Source: Chloroflexota bacterium
Lineage (GTDB): Bacteria; Chloroflexota; Dehalococcoidia; UBA3495
Direction of reading: 5' to 3'
DNA: 14,171 nucleotides
Assembly: GCA_002716645.1 (NCBI GenBank)
Contig: PBBR01000029.1
Location: 1-14,171 of the forward strand
A model generated the notes under the pieces. That model saw only the letters and a program-made list of their open reading frames with translations, was not told the origin of the DNA and ran no database searches. Position numbers and translations under genes: made by a program. Numbering within the stretch: the stretch's first letter is position 1; the number at the start of each line of letters is the position of its first letter. Positions 1 to 6,885 of the stretch are shown one piece after another.

Positions 1-278
1 ATTTGTGCAAAGCATATATTCTGACCCGCGGCCACGTTCGGAGCGCCGCAAACTACTTCAACTTCGGTACTGTTAATGCTAACTTTGCAGAGGTTTAAAC
101 GGTCAGCGTTGGGATGTTTATTTACTTCTGTAACTCTACCAACATAACAATTTTCCCATCCTCCGTGTATTATGATTTCTCCCAACTCTATTCCGGCCAT
201 GGTTAAACGATGTCCCAATACATTGGGATCGACTTCAATATTTACATATTCTTGTAACCAACTTAGAGGTACCAGCAT
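1..278 (-). CDS. pheT: Phenylalanyl-tRNA synthetase beta subunit, 5' part only
   Basis: The reading frame opens with ATG at 278 and runs off the left edge with no stop, giving 92 codons. The N-terminus MLVPLSWLQEYV is the usual start of bacterial PheT. It is followed from about residue 39 by an EMAPII-like tRNA-binding fold, recognised from GRVTEVNKHPNADRL and VVCGAPNVAAGQ. PheT pairs with PheS as an (alpha-beta)2 cytoplasmic enzyme that charges tRNA-Phe; the beta subunit supplies tRNA binding and editing of Tyr-tRNA-Phe, but the editing and B5 domains lie outside the window. An AGGAT sequence just upstream of the ATG serves as a modest ribosome-binding site. It lies 89 bases downstream of pheS on the same strand, so the two are probably co-transcribed. 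Confidence 0.95.
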   Translation of the reverse strand, partial: MLVPLSWLQEYVNIEVDPNVLGHRLTMAGIELGEIIIHGGWENCYVGRVTEVNKHPNADRLNLCKVSINSTEVEVVCGAPNVAAGQNICFAQ

Positions 279-367
279 AATTATCCTATGATGTTTCTTG
301 ATCCTGGACTAATGGTAGTATCCATTCGTGTAATAGAAATATCGGTTAAGGCATTAGAGAATACGCG

Positions 368-1519
368 TTAAAACTGCTGTAAAAACCTTAGATCATTCGA
401 GTAAAAGTGTCTAATGTCATCTATTCCATATTTCAACATTGCAATACGTTCGGGTCCCATTCCAAAAGCGAACCCCGTATATTTTTCCGTATCATACCCA
501 GCACCCCGAAGGACTTTGGGATGTACCATTCCTGCCCCCATGATCTCGATCCATCCAGTATCTCTACAGATCCTGCACCCCGAACTAGTTCCATCGCAGG
601 AAAAACAATCTATGGAGACATCTACGCCAGGCTCAACAAAAGGAAAATAATCACATCTGAATCTTATTTTCCTATCCTCCCCAAACATGCGTTGAGCGAA
701 TTCATATAAAGTGCCCTTGAGATTGGCAAATGTAATGCCTTCATCAACTGCTAACCCTTCTATCTGATAAAAGTGCCATTCGTGAGTAGCGTCAGTGGCT
801 TCGTACCTGTAACATTTGCCTGGTACGATCACTCTTATAGGCGGTTCAGTGGATTCCATTACCCTAGCTTGCATAGGAGATGTGTGAGTCCTCATTAGAA
901 GAGGTCTATTACCGTTTTCATCCTCTTGATTTATCCAAAGCGAGTTCCACATATCTCGAGCAGGGTGCCCGGACGGTATGTTGAGCATTTCAAAATTGTA
1001 GTGGTCGAGTTCGACTTCGGGCCCTTCTACGACGGAGAACCCCATACTCTCGAAAGCTCTAGTGATCTCTAGAACAATGCTGGTAGTCGGGTGTAATTTA
1101 CCTGTAAGAATGGGCCGCCCAGGTAACGTTACGTCTATCAATGTTTTAGTGTCGTTTGAGCCGCTGTAGGTTGATAGTGTTAGTTGTTTTTGCTCGAGTA
1201 GTTGTTCCAGTTGGACCTTAGTCTGATTGGCTAGATTGCCGATATGTTTGCGTTCTTCTATACCTAATTCAGATAGTCCTCGTAATATAGATGTAAGTCT
1301 TCCTCTGCGCCCGAGGTAAGATACTCTCCATTCCTCTAACTTTTCTAAGTCGCTGATATTTGAGAGCTCTTGAGTTGCAGAGGCAGTTAATTCTTGAATG
1401 GATTCTAATGACTTTGGATTCAATATAATCTCGTTAGTATCTTTTAGGGAGAATGTTACGTCTTTCGTAACGCAATTATAGGATTCGCGCTGCAGTGGGT
1501 CAAGATAACAACACCTCAT
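368..1519 (-). CDS. pheS: Phenylalanyl-tRNA synthetase alpha subunit
   Basis: This is the catalytic subunit of PheRS, which charges tRNA-Phe with phenylalanine in the cytoplasm. The N-terminal coiled-coil region spans about residues 35-120, with SYLGRRGRLTSIL near 67. Class II motif 2 lies near 210-255 (RTHTSPMQ, then GKCYRYEATDATHEWHFYQIEG) and motif 3 near 351-366 (FGMGPERIAMLKYGIDD). Cysteines at 305, 308, 315 and 318 form a CxxC-x6-CxxC cluster before GWIEIMGAGMVHP, which suggests a bound zinc and is a variant I recall in other bacterial PheS. The start is uncertain. ATG at 1519 has GGAGA about 9 bases upstream and gives 383 residues, but the first 32 residues look unlike PheS. TTG at 1423 would give 351 residues, nearer the family norm. 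The neighbouring MFS gene is divergent. Confidence 0.96.
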   Translation of the reverse strand: MRCCYLDPLQRESYNCVTKDVTFSLKDTNEIILNPKSLESIQELTASATQELSNISDLEKLEEWRVSYLGRRGRLTSILRGLSELGIEERKHIGNLANQTKVQLEQLLEQKQLTLSTYSGSNDTKTLIDVTLPGRPILTGKLHPTTSIVLEITRAFESMGFSVVEGPEVELDHYNFEMLNIPSGHPARDMWNSLWINQEDENGNRPLLMRTHTSPMQARVMESTEPPIRVIVPGKCYRYEATDATHEWHFYQIEGLAVDEGITFANLKGTLYEFAQRMFGEDRKIRFRCDYFPFVEPGVDVSIDCFSCDGTSSGCRICRDTGWIEIMGAGMVHPKVLRGAGYDTEKYTGFAFGMGPERIAMLKYGIDDIRHFYSNDLRFLQQF

Positions 1520-1523
1520 AGTG

Positions 1524-1529
1524 TATAAT
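1524..1529 (+). promoter_or_regulatory. Putative -10 box for the MFS gene
   Basis: A perfect TATAAT lies in the short divergent gap between pheS and the MFS gene. Initiation would fall near 1536, which favours the ATG at 1581 over the GTG at 1551 as the MFS start. No good -35 hexamer is seen at 16-18 bases upstream. The opposite strand reads TATACA over almost the same bases, so the site could drive both directions; that part is inference. The surrounding sequence recurs before the gene at 2993. Confidence 0.45.
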
Positions 1530-1580
1530 CTCCGACTAGTGAATTAAAAGGTGCTAAGGAAGGGATTTAATAGCATTTAC

Positions 1581-2903
1581 ATGGATAACACTGAACCGCG
1601 TAAACGTAGACTAAATTATGGATGGATAATACTAGGCCTTACTTTTGGCAATATATTCGTTGAAGGAGGGGTGAAAAATAGTCAGCCTGTATTTCTTCCT
1701 GCTTTGAGGCAAGGTTTCGGCGGCAGCGCGGCTATGACCGCTGGAATATTTTCGGCGTCGGGACTTGTTGGGGCATTTTCAGCTCCTATACTAGGAAAGT
1801 TGCTTGATATGTTCGGCGCTAAGTATATGTTCCTAGTCGCTGGGATAGTTATTTTGCTAGGGTGGTGGGCCAGCAGTATGGTTAGCCATATATGGCAATT
1901 GTTTATTTTCTATAGTGTGATTGCTACCGCAGGGCAGACAATGATTGGGTTTTTCTCTGGTACAGCAGTTCTGACTCCGTGGTTCCCTAGGACCAAGGGA
2001 CTTATGTTGGGGATAGCTGACTCCGGAAATCCTACCGGACAGGCGATAATTACACCGTTTGCTCAATATACAGTAAGCGAATATGGTTGGCGAAGAGGAT
2101 TCCAGGTTCTTGGGATAATTTTTTTCCTTATAGTTTCGCCTTTAAATTTTTTGTTACAGCGTAAACCTCCAGGATATGGAAGCACTTCGGGTAACTCGGA
2201 CTATGACCCTAGTGAATCCATTGCAGGAGCGCATGCTTTTGAAAGTGAAACTGCTAATTGGTTTGAAGAAGCTACTGTCCCAACTCCGTATGATAAAAAA
2301 GATTTCAATGCTTTAAAAGAAGCAGCTGTCTGGCTGTTGCTCTTTTCCAGAGCTGCCCAGGCTTTATCAAATCAAATGACCAATTTGCACATAATCGCGT
2401 TTTTTGTACTGGCTGGATATGGTGAAATGCAATCTGCGACTGCCGTAGGTGTGGCGGGATTGTTTGGAGTAGGGGCCCGGCCATGTTTTGGAATATTGTC
2501 AGACAAGTTTGGCCGTGAGAGTGTCTATACTGTAAGAATACTTATGACTGTTTTGTCTTTAGTGATAATCATTCTATTTGCGAAAAACGCTGCACTTTGG
2601 CCGTTGTTCATATTTGTAGGTTTGACAGGGTTGAGTGATGGGAGCGGCTTGTTAATTGGAGTTAAGGCTGCAGATATTTATCCTGCTCATGTATTGGGTT
2701 CGGTTATGGGTGTTATAGAAGTCGGCCGTGGAATAGGACTTGCTGCTGGTGGAGTGCTAACTGGTCTTATGTTTGATGTGTATGGGGATTATACTGCCGC
2801 ATATTGGCTAGCTGCTTTTCTATTGTTAATGTCAATAGTTTCCATGTGGGCTCTTTTATTAATTAAGCCAAAGTATTCGCTAGGAATACAACAGGATGGT
2901 TGA
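1581..2903 (+). CDS. MFS transporter, oxalate/formate antiporter-like (MCT/OFA type)
   Basis: This is a 440-residue membrane carrier of the major facilitator superfamily with about 12 hydrophobic helices in two halves, joined by a hydrophilic loop around residues 195-250. The first helix begins at LNYGWIILGLTFGN. A PWFPRTKGLMLGIADSG segment, then a GWRRGFQVLG motif, resembles the WF-R-RG-A-GI region of the OFA/monocarboxylate group, so an organic anion substrate is plausible but not proven. GILSDKFGRES is the second-half counterpart of the MFS loop motif. GTG at 1551 would add ten residues. I prefer ATG at 1581 because AAGGAAGGGA lies upstream (15-base spacer) and the -10 box at 1524 leaves room for a leader. 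It is transcribed away from pheS, and no terminator hairpin is visible after the stop. Confidence 0.88.
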   Translation: MDNTEPRKRRLNYGWIILGLTFGNIFVEGGVKNSQPVFLPALRQGFGGSAAMTAGIFSASGLVGAFSAPILGKLLDMFGAKYMFLVAGIVILLGWWASSMVSHIWQLFIFYSVIATAGQTMIGFFSGTAVLTPWFPRTKGLMLGIADSGNPTGQAIITPFAQYTVSEYGWRRGFQVLGIIFFLIVSPLNFLLQRKPPGYGSTSGNSDYDPSESIAGAHAFESETANWFEEATVPTPYDKKDFNALKEAAVWLLLFSRAAQALSNQMTNLHIIAFFVLAGYGEMQSATAVGVAGLFGVGARPCFGILSDKFGRESVYTVRILMTVLSLVIIILFAKNAALWPLFIFVGLTGLSDGSGLLIGVKAADIYPAHVLGSVMGVIEVGRGIGLAAGGVLTGLMFDVYGDYTAAYWLAAFLLLMSIVSMWALLLIKPKYSLGIQQDG

Positions 2904-2938
2904 GTCGTGTTACTAAATACCAATATAGCAGCGCAGTG

Positions 2939-2944
2939 TATAAT
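2939..2944 (+). promoter_or_regulatory. Putative -10 box for the DUF3467-like gene
   Basis: TATAAT sits 49 bases before the next start codon, in the same context (AGTGTATAATCTC, then T, then GA) as the box at 1524. The -35 region is not recognisable. An internal start here would let the two small genes be expressed apart from the MFS gene. Confidence 0.4.
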
Positions 2945-2982
2945 CTCTGATAATAGGTTGTCATTAGTTTATTCAGTGTTCT

Positions 2983-2989
2983 AGGAGGT
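2983..2989 (+). promoter_or_regulatory. Strong ribosome-binding site
   Basis: AGGAGGT precedes ATG at 2993. It is the strongest Shine-Dalgarno match on the plus strand of this window and fixes the start of the DUF3467-like gene. Confidence 0.75.
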
Positions 2990-2992
2990 TTC

Positions 2993-3352
2993 ATGCCGAT
3001 TATACAAAGACCTTATGTTCCACCTGAAGATCAGGTGCCACAAGAAGATGAATATGTGAATCCCGGAGATACCCAAGAAAGTGGATCCACTGGAGAACCT
3101 ATAACATTTTATGCGGATTCTATGCATGTTTATAGCAGCTTGTATTCAGCGGTATTGTTCTTTGGAGAACAAATGGAAGAGCGGGAACCGATATTGCGCA
3201 CTCGTATTAAAGTAAGTCCGCAGATGTTAAAGGCAATATCTATTCTGACCAGTAAGCATGTCCGTGAATATGAGGAAGCTGTAGGTCCTATTAGTCTTCC
3301 TGATCAGGTATATGCTGCCTGGGAATTGGAGTCTGAACATCTTGGAGAGTGA
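2993..3352 (+). CDS. Small DUF3467-like protein
   Basis: This 119-residue protein has no signal peptide or membrane segment. The first 35 or so residues are acidic, Pro/Gly-rich and probably disordered. The rest (about 36-105) follows the DUF3467 pattern as I know it: an HVYSSLYSAVLFFGE strand pair, RTRIKVSPQMLKAIS corresponding to the family's arginine-strand-SPQ-helix stretch, then a long helix ending REYEEAVGPI. The family has no established biochemical role. The start is well supported by AGGAGGT at 2983-2989, just before ATG. The gene overlaps or nearly abuts the next one, so the two are likely co-translated. The family assignment rests on pattern resemblance only. Confidence 0.72.
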   Translation: MPIIQRPYVPPEDQVPQEDEYVNPGDTQESGSTGEPITFYADSMHVYSSLYSAVLFFGEQMEEREPILRTRIKVSPQMLKAISILTSKHVREYEEAVGPISLPDQVYAAWELESEHLGE

Positions 3353-3839
3353 AGGTAATCTTGGACCTAATCGTATGATACAGGAAGACTTGGCGCTTCC
3401 TGTAGTTATAGATCCGGGCGTGGATAGCGCTAATCCAGAGGTCCTGGATTGGAGAGTGGTTAGTACAACACAACCTAACAAAGCCACCTTTCATATTAAC
3501 CATAGTGACGTAACTAATGTTAGAGTTGGGGTGCTGAGGGCGTCGGATTTCCCTTTAGATACGCCCTTTGTTTTAGCTGAAGATTTACCAATAGTGATTA
3601 TAGATAGTCTTGATAAATATTGGGCTGGTGAATCAAGGACAGCTCTACCGCTGGGTGGGTTACGGGTTCCAGTAGAAGGTGACACTGAGGACGAAGCTAA
3701 GGCCAATCTGGCAAGGGATCTGGCTGCTCAATTCAGGCTACTTTTATTATTACATTCCTCTAGATCAGGGGATATGGCGCCAGAACTTTTAAAGAACATT
3801 GAGTATTTGAGTTCGGTAATGACAGCGCGAGAATCCTGA
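3312..3839 (+). CDS. Uncharacterised protein with a HicB-like C-terminal segment
   Basis: I do not recognise a named family for this soluble protein of at most 175 residues. The central part has short beta-type strands (WRVVSTTQP, VRVGVLRASDFP, PIVIIDSLDKYWAG). The C-terminal part, LRVPVEGDTEDEAKANLARD followed by a helix, resembles the strand-GDT-EEA-helix end of HicB-type RNase-H-fold antitoxins; this is a resemblance only, and no HicA-like toxin is encoded nearby. Three starts are possible: ATG 3312 (41-base overlap with the previous gene), TTG 3342 (GGAG 11 bases upstream, short overlap) and ATG 3375 (22-base gap, poor ribosome-binding site). The widest frame is given. Close linkage to the DUF3467-like gene implies joint expression. 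It converges on proS. Confidence 0.72.
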   Translation: MLPGNWSLNILESEGNLGPNRMIQEDLALPVVIDPGVDSANPEVLDWRVVSTTQPNKATFHINHSDVTNVRVGVLRASDFPLDTPFVLAEDLPIVIIDSLDKYWAGESRTALPLGGLRVPVEGDTEDEAKANLARDLAAQFRLLLLLHSSRSGDMAPELLKNIEYLSSVMTARES

Positions 3840-3859
3840 CAGAGTAACGTTTGACATTG

Positions 3860-5560
3860 CTAGTCAACCTGTGAAGATATCCAGGAAACTATATCGGTAC
3901 TTTTAATCAGTTCGGACTCGTTGCTTTCGCGTGTTTTTACTTCTAGTTGCCCGTTCTTTAGATTTCTAGGGCTAACTACTATACGCAATGGTAGTCCGAT
4001 TAGGTCAGAGTCATTGAATTTCACACCAGGGGTCTGGTCTGTTCGGTTATCGTACAACGTTTCTATACCGGATTCCCAGAGTTGATGGTAGAGGTCTTCA
4101 GCAGATTTTGCTACGTCATCATCAGACAGATTTAGTCCGATTAAATGGACTAAATATGGTGCAATGTTTTTAGGAAATAGTATTCCTTTTTCATCATGGT
4201 TTAATTCTATAGTTGCCGCTAAGAGCCGTCCTACCCCTATTCCGTAACAGCCCATTATTATAGGTGTATGGTCTCCGTTTTGGTCTAAGTAGAGGGCTCC
4301 AAGCGTTTCACTGAAAAATGTTCCTAACTTAAATATATGGCCTACTTCTACTCCGCGCGTGGATTCGAGGGTAGAATCACAGTTTGGGCATATATGCCCT
4401 GGTTCGGCTAATGATATGTCATCTTCAGAGTCTACGGTGAAATCCCTCGGGTAATTAATGTTTGCGAGGTGTATGCCTTCTTGATTCCCTCCAGCCACAA
4501 AATTACTACCATTATTTATAGAATGATCGCCAATTTTTCTTATAGCGGTAATTCCTACTGGTGAAGCAGATCCCGCAACTAGACCAGCTGCCTGCACTTC
4601 ATTGTCGTTCGCTATTCGTAGATCGCTACAGTGGAGTGTATTTTTCAACTTGACTTCGTTAATTTCTAAATCGCCCCGTATGGTCGCAAATATGAGCTCC
4701 TCATCAGCCATGTAGAATACGGCTTTCAAGGTTTGAGAAGGAACAATGTTCAAATGTCTGCATAGATCGGGTATAGTCTTTATATTAGGAGTGTCTATTT
4801 GTGATACTTCGGCTTCAGCTACGGGCGTTATTATTGGGGCCAATCTGCTTTGAGCTTTCTCAGAGTTAGCTGTATAAGAGCAGGAAGGGCAAGTTATAAT
4901 GGTGTCCTCTCCTGTCGGTGTTGCGCATATAAATTCGTGAGAGTCTTTGCCCCCTATGGCTCCACTATCTGCTTCTGCCATAAGGACTGGCAAACTGCAG
5001 GAGGAATAGATATTTTTATACGCTTGAGCCATGGCCTGATAGCTACGGTCTAGACTTTCCTCGTCACTGTTGAATGAGTAGGCGTCTTTCATAGCGAATT
5101 CGCGAACTCTGACTAGTCCTGCCCGAGGTCTTGGTTCATCTCTAAATTTGGTTTGAATTTGATAGAGTATAAGTGGTAAATCCCTGTAACTTTGGACGTT
5201 CGATCTAACTATGTTGGTCACCACTTCCTCGTGGGTGGGAGCCAATACCATAGGCCTGCCTCGTCTATCCTCTAACGAAAAGAGATTGTCTCCAAAAGCT
5301 TCTTTTCGGCCAGTTTCTCGCCATAATTCTTCTGGTTGCAAGGATGGCATTAATAGTTCCTGAGCCCCTGCTTGATCCATTTCGTCGCGAATTATGCTCT
5401 CCAGCTTTTTTAAAGAACGCCAAGCTAAAGGTAGATATGCATATACACCACTAGAAACCTGGTGGATAAGTCCTGCCTTGAGCATGAGTTTATGGCTATT
5501 AGTTTCGGCTTCAGGTGGGTCTTCGCGTAGAGTTTTTGACAGCATATGAGTAAATTTCAT
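3860..5560 (-). CDS. proS: Prolyl-tRNA synthetase, bacterial type with editing domain
   Basis: This cytoplasmic class II enzyme charges tRNA-Pro, and its 566 residues are normal for the bacterial type. Motif 1 lies near residues 30-75 (AYLPLAWRSLKKLE). Motif 2 is at about 139-155 (FRDEPRPRAGLVRVREF), and motif 3 is at about 436-450 (GCYGIGVGRLLAAT), followed by the anticodon-binding domain. Between motifs 2 and 3 sits the YbaK-like insertion that hydrolyses Ala-tRNA-Pro, with the expected lysine at 279 (TLKAVFYM). Two CxxC pairs flank it, at 224/227 (CPSC) and 391/394 (CPNC), so a metal site is possible. The ATG at 5560 has AAAGG about 11 bases upstream. It is the last gene of the minus-strand cluster, 71 bases after ispG, with a possible promoter and operator of its own. 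Confidence 0.97.
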   Translation of the reverse strand: MKFTHMLSKTLREDPPEAETNSHKLMLKAGLIHQVSSGVYAYLPLAWRSLKKLESIIRDEMDQAGAQELLMPSLQPEELWRETGRKEAFGDNLFSLEDRRGRPMVLAPTHEEVVTNIVRSNVQSYRDLPLILYQIQTKFRDEPRPRAGLVRVREFAMKDAYSFNSDEESLDRSYQAMAQAYKNIYSSCSLPVLMAEADSGAIGGKDSHEFICATPTGEDTIITCPSCSYTANSEKAQSRLAPIITPVAEAEVSQIDTPNIKTIPDLCRHLNIVPSQTLKAVFYMADEELIFATIRGDLEINEVKLKNTLHCSDLRIANDNEVQAAGLVAGSASPVGITAIRKIGDHSINNGSNFVAGGNQEGIHLANINYPRDFTVDSEDDISLAEPGHICPNCDSTLESTRGVEVGHIFKLGTFFSETLGALYLDQNGDHTPIIMGCYGIGVGRLLAATIELNHDEKGILFPKNIAPYLVHLIGLNLSDDDVAKSAEDLYHQLWESGIETLYDNRTDQTPGVKFNDSDLIGLPLRIVVSPRNLKNGQLEVKTRESNESELIKSTDIVSWISSQVD

Positions 5561-5579
5561 ATTTCGTCTGGCCTTTCTT

Positions 5580-5592
5580 AGTAACTGTTACT
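5580..5592. promoter_or_regulatory. Perfect 13-base palindrome upstream of proS
   Basis: AGTAAC-T-GTTACT is a perfect inverted repeat around one central base. It lies between the putative -10 box and the proS ribosome-binding site, over the expected transcription start. It is too tight for a good RNA hairpin, so a protein operator is the likelier reading; this is inference. Confidence 0.35.
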
Positions 5593-5593
5593 T

Positions 5594-5599
5594 ATTATA
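5594..5599 (-). promoter_or_regulatory. Putative -10 box for proS
   Basis: TATAAT on the minus strand lies 33 bases before the proS start, in the ispG-proS gap. No good -35 is seen at 16-18 bases. It may give proS transcription independent of ispG. Confidence 0.35.
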
Positions 5600-5631
5600 T
5601 TAAAGAGAGAACGTGGAGGGTTGGTTCATTT

Positions 5632-6759
5632 TCAGGCAGGAGTTTGATCTACTTCTTCCATTAGCGCGGTAAGCATGTCTTCTGCTGGGACAACGCGAAC
5701 TTTTTCTCCTTTGCGGAATATGACGGCTCTCCCAGCTCCCGCGGCTATACCAACATCAGCGTCCTTGGCCTCTCCTGGCCCGTTGACTTCACAACCCATT
5801 ACTGCAACTTTTATGTTTTTATTGTTCTTTTTCAGTAATGCATCTACATCATTGGCGAGTTTTACGACGTCGACATCTGCTCTTCCGCAACTAGGACACG
5901 CCACTAAAGTAGTGCCTTTGTTGCGTAGGTTCAATGACTTTAATATTTCATATCCTGCTGTGACTTCTTCTGTAGAGTCTCCACTGAGTGATACTCTGAT
6001 GGTGTCGCCTATCCCTTCATATAACAAAATGCCTAGCCCCACAGCTGTCCTAATTGAACCTGATTGCACTGTCCCAGCTTCGGTTATTCCTAAATGAAGT
6101 GGGTAAGGGACCATTGCACTCAACTTTCTGTATGCTTCTACTGTAGTAGGAACATCAAAGGCTTTCATAGATATTTTAATTTGATCAAAATCGTGTTGTT
6201 CTAAGAAGCTAATTTCCCAGAGTGCTGTTGCGAGCATATGATCTACTATGCTGTATTCTCCTTCGGTAGCTTCTAATGCTTTAGGTAACTTATTTACTAG
6301 GTCCATGTGCCGTGAGAACCCTTTTGTGCGGCCAATACCACCTACTGGTGGTAGGCTTCCAAAGTTTACTCCGATTCTAATTGGAATATTGCACTGTTTT
6401 GCTTTTTCAACTACTTCCTTTACTTGGTTTTCATCGCGTAAGTTGCCCGGATTTAATCTCAAGCAATCCACACCGCCGTCTGCGCATTCTAGGGCTAATT
6501 TGTAATGAAAGTGTATATCTGCAATCAGCGGTATGTTTATTTGTTTTTTTATCTCTTTTATTGCTATAGCTGCTTCCATGTCTGGTACTGCTGATCTGAT
6601 GATTTCACATCCTGCCTCTTCTAATTCGTGTATCTGTCGGACAGTAGCTTTTACGTCGCGAGTGTCTGTTTTAGTCATTGATTGGACTGTTATATCTGAT
6701 CCACCTCCGACTTGAACATTGCCCACATGGACAGGCCTAGTTACTCGTCGTTTTATCAT
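5632..6759 (-). CDS. ispG: 4-hydroxy-3-methylbut-2-enyl diphosphate synthase
   Basis: This [4Fe-4S] enzyme is the penultimate step of the MEP isoprenoid pathway, converting MEcPP to HMBPP in the cytosol. The N-terminal TIM-barrel part is recognisable from VQSMTKTDT and IPLIADIHFHYKLAL. The C-terminal cluster-binding part has CPSCGR (C288, C291) and GCEVNGPGEA (C323, E330), with the same cysteine spacing as E. coli IspG (270, 273, 305). It is 375 residues long. The stretch after GVNFGSL is about 20 residues longer than in E. coli, and the C-terminal end is shorter. ATG is preceded by a weak GAGATT. It lies 126 bases after rseP in the same direction, the largest gap in the cluster downstream of rpsB, so it may have its own promoter, though none is convincing. 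Confidence 0.97.
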   Translation of the reverse strand: MIKRRVTRPVHVGNVQVGGGSDITVQSMTKTDTRDVKATVRQIHELEEAGCEIIRSAVPDMEAAIAIKEIKKQINIPLIADIHFHYKLALECADGGVDCLRLNPGNLRDENQVKEVVEKAKQCNIPIRIGVNFGSLPPVGGIGRTKGFSRHMDLVNKLPKALEATEGEYSIVDHMLATALWEISFLEQHDFDQIKISMKAFDVPTTVEAYRKLSAMVPYPLHLGITEAGTVQSGSIRTAVGLGILLYEGIGDTIRVSLSGDSTEEVTAGYEILKSLNLRNKGTTLVACPSCGRADVDVVKLANDVDALLKKNNKNIKVAVMGCEVNGPGEAKDADVGIAAGAGRAVIFRKGEKVRVVPAEDMLTALMEEVDQTPA

Positions 6760-6857
6760 AATTACAATCTCACGTGTTTAAAATGCTAGTACTGTTTAGG
6801 CTATGTTACAGGAATTGTTTTGCTGTTACTAGAATTCATTCGAGAATAAATAGGGTT

Positions 6858-6877
6858 ATGAACGCCTATAATGAACG
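6858..6877. repeat. Short direct repeat in the rseP-ispG gap
   Basis: ATGAACG occurs twice (6858-6864 and 6871-6877), separated by CCTATA, so the copies are 13 bases apart. It lies just after the rseP stop codon, upstream of ispG. It could be a paired binding site or chance; there is no other support. Confidence 0.25.
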
Positions 6878-6885
6878 AAATATTA

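Noticed and set aside
281..325. A 14-codon frame upstream of pheT, ending two bases before its ATG
   Set aside because: It has no ribosome-binding site and no Phe codons, so it does not look like a pheST attenuation leader peptide.
1551..1580. GTG at 1551 as the MFS start
   Set aside because: It would lie about 15 bases from the predicted transcription start with a poor ribosome-binding site; ATG at 1581 fits better.
3227..3503. Open frames of 70-86 codons on the minus strand under the DUF3467-like gene
   Set aside because: They overlap better-supported genes and show no recognisable domain.
3849..3868. Inverted repeat TTGAC/GTCAA between the convergent unknown gene and proS
   Set aside because: The stem is only five base pairs and no T-run follows on either strand, so a terminator cannot be claimed.
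5675..6097. 140-codon open frame on the plus strand
   Set aside because: It is fully antisense to ispG, low-complexity Ser/Thr/Ala-rich, and lacks a ribosome-binding site. It is a shadow frame.
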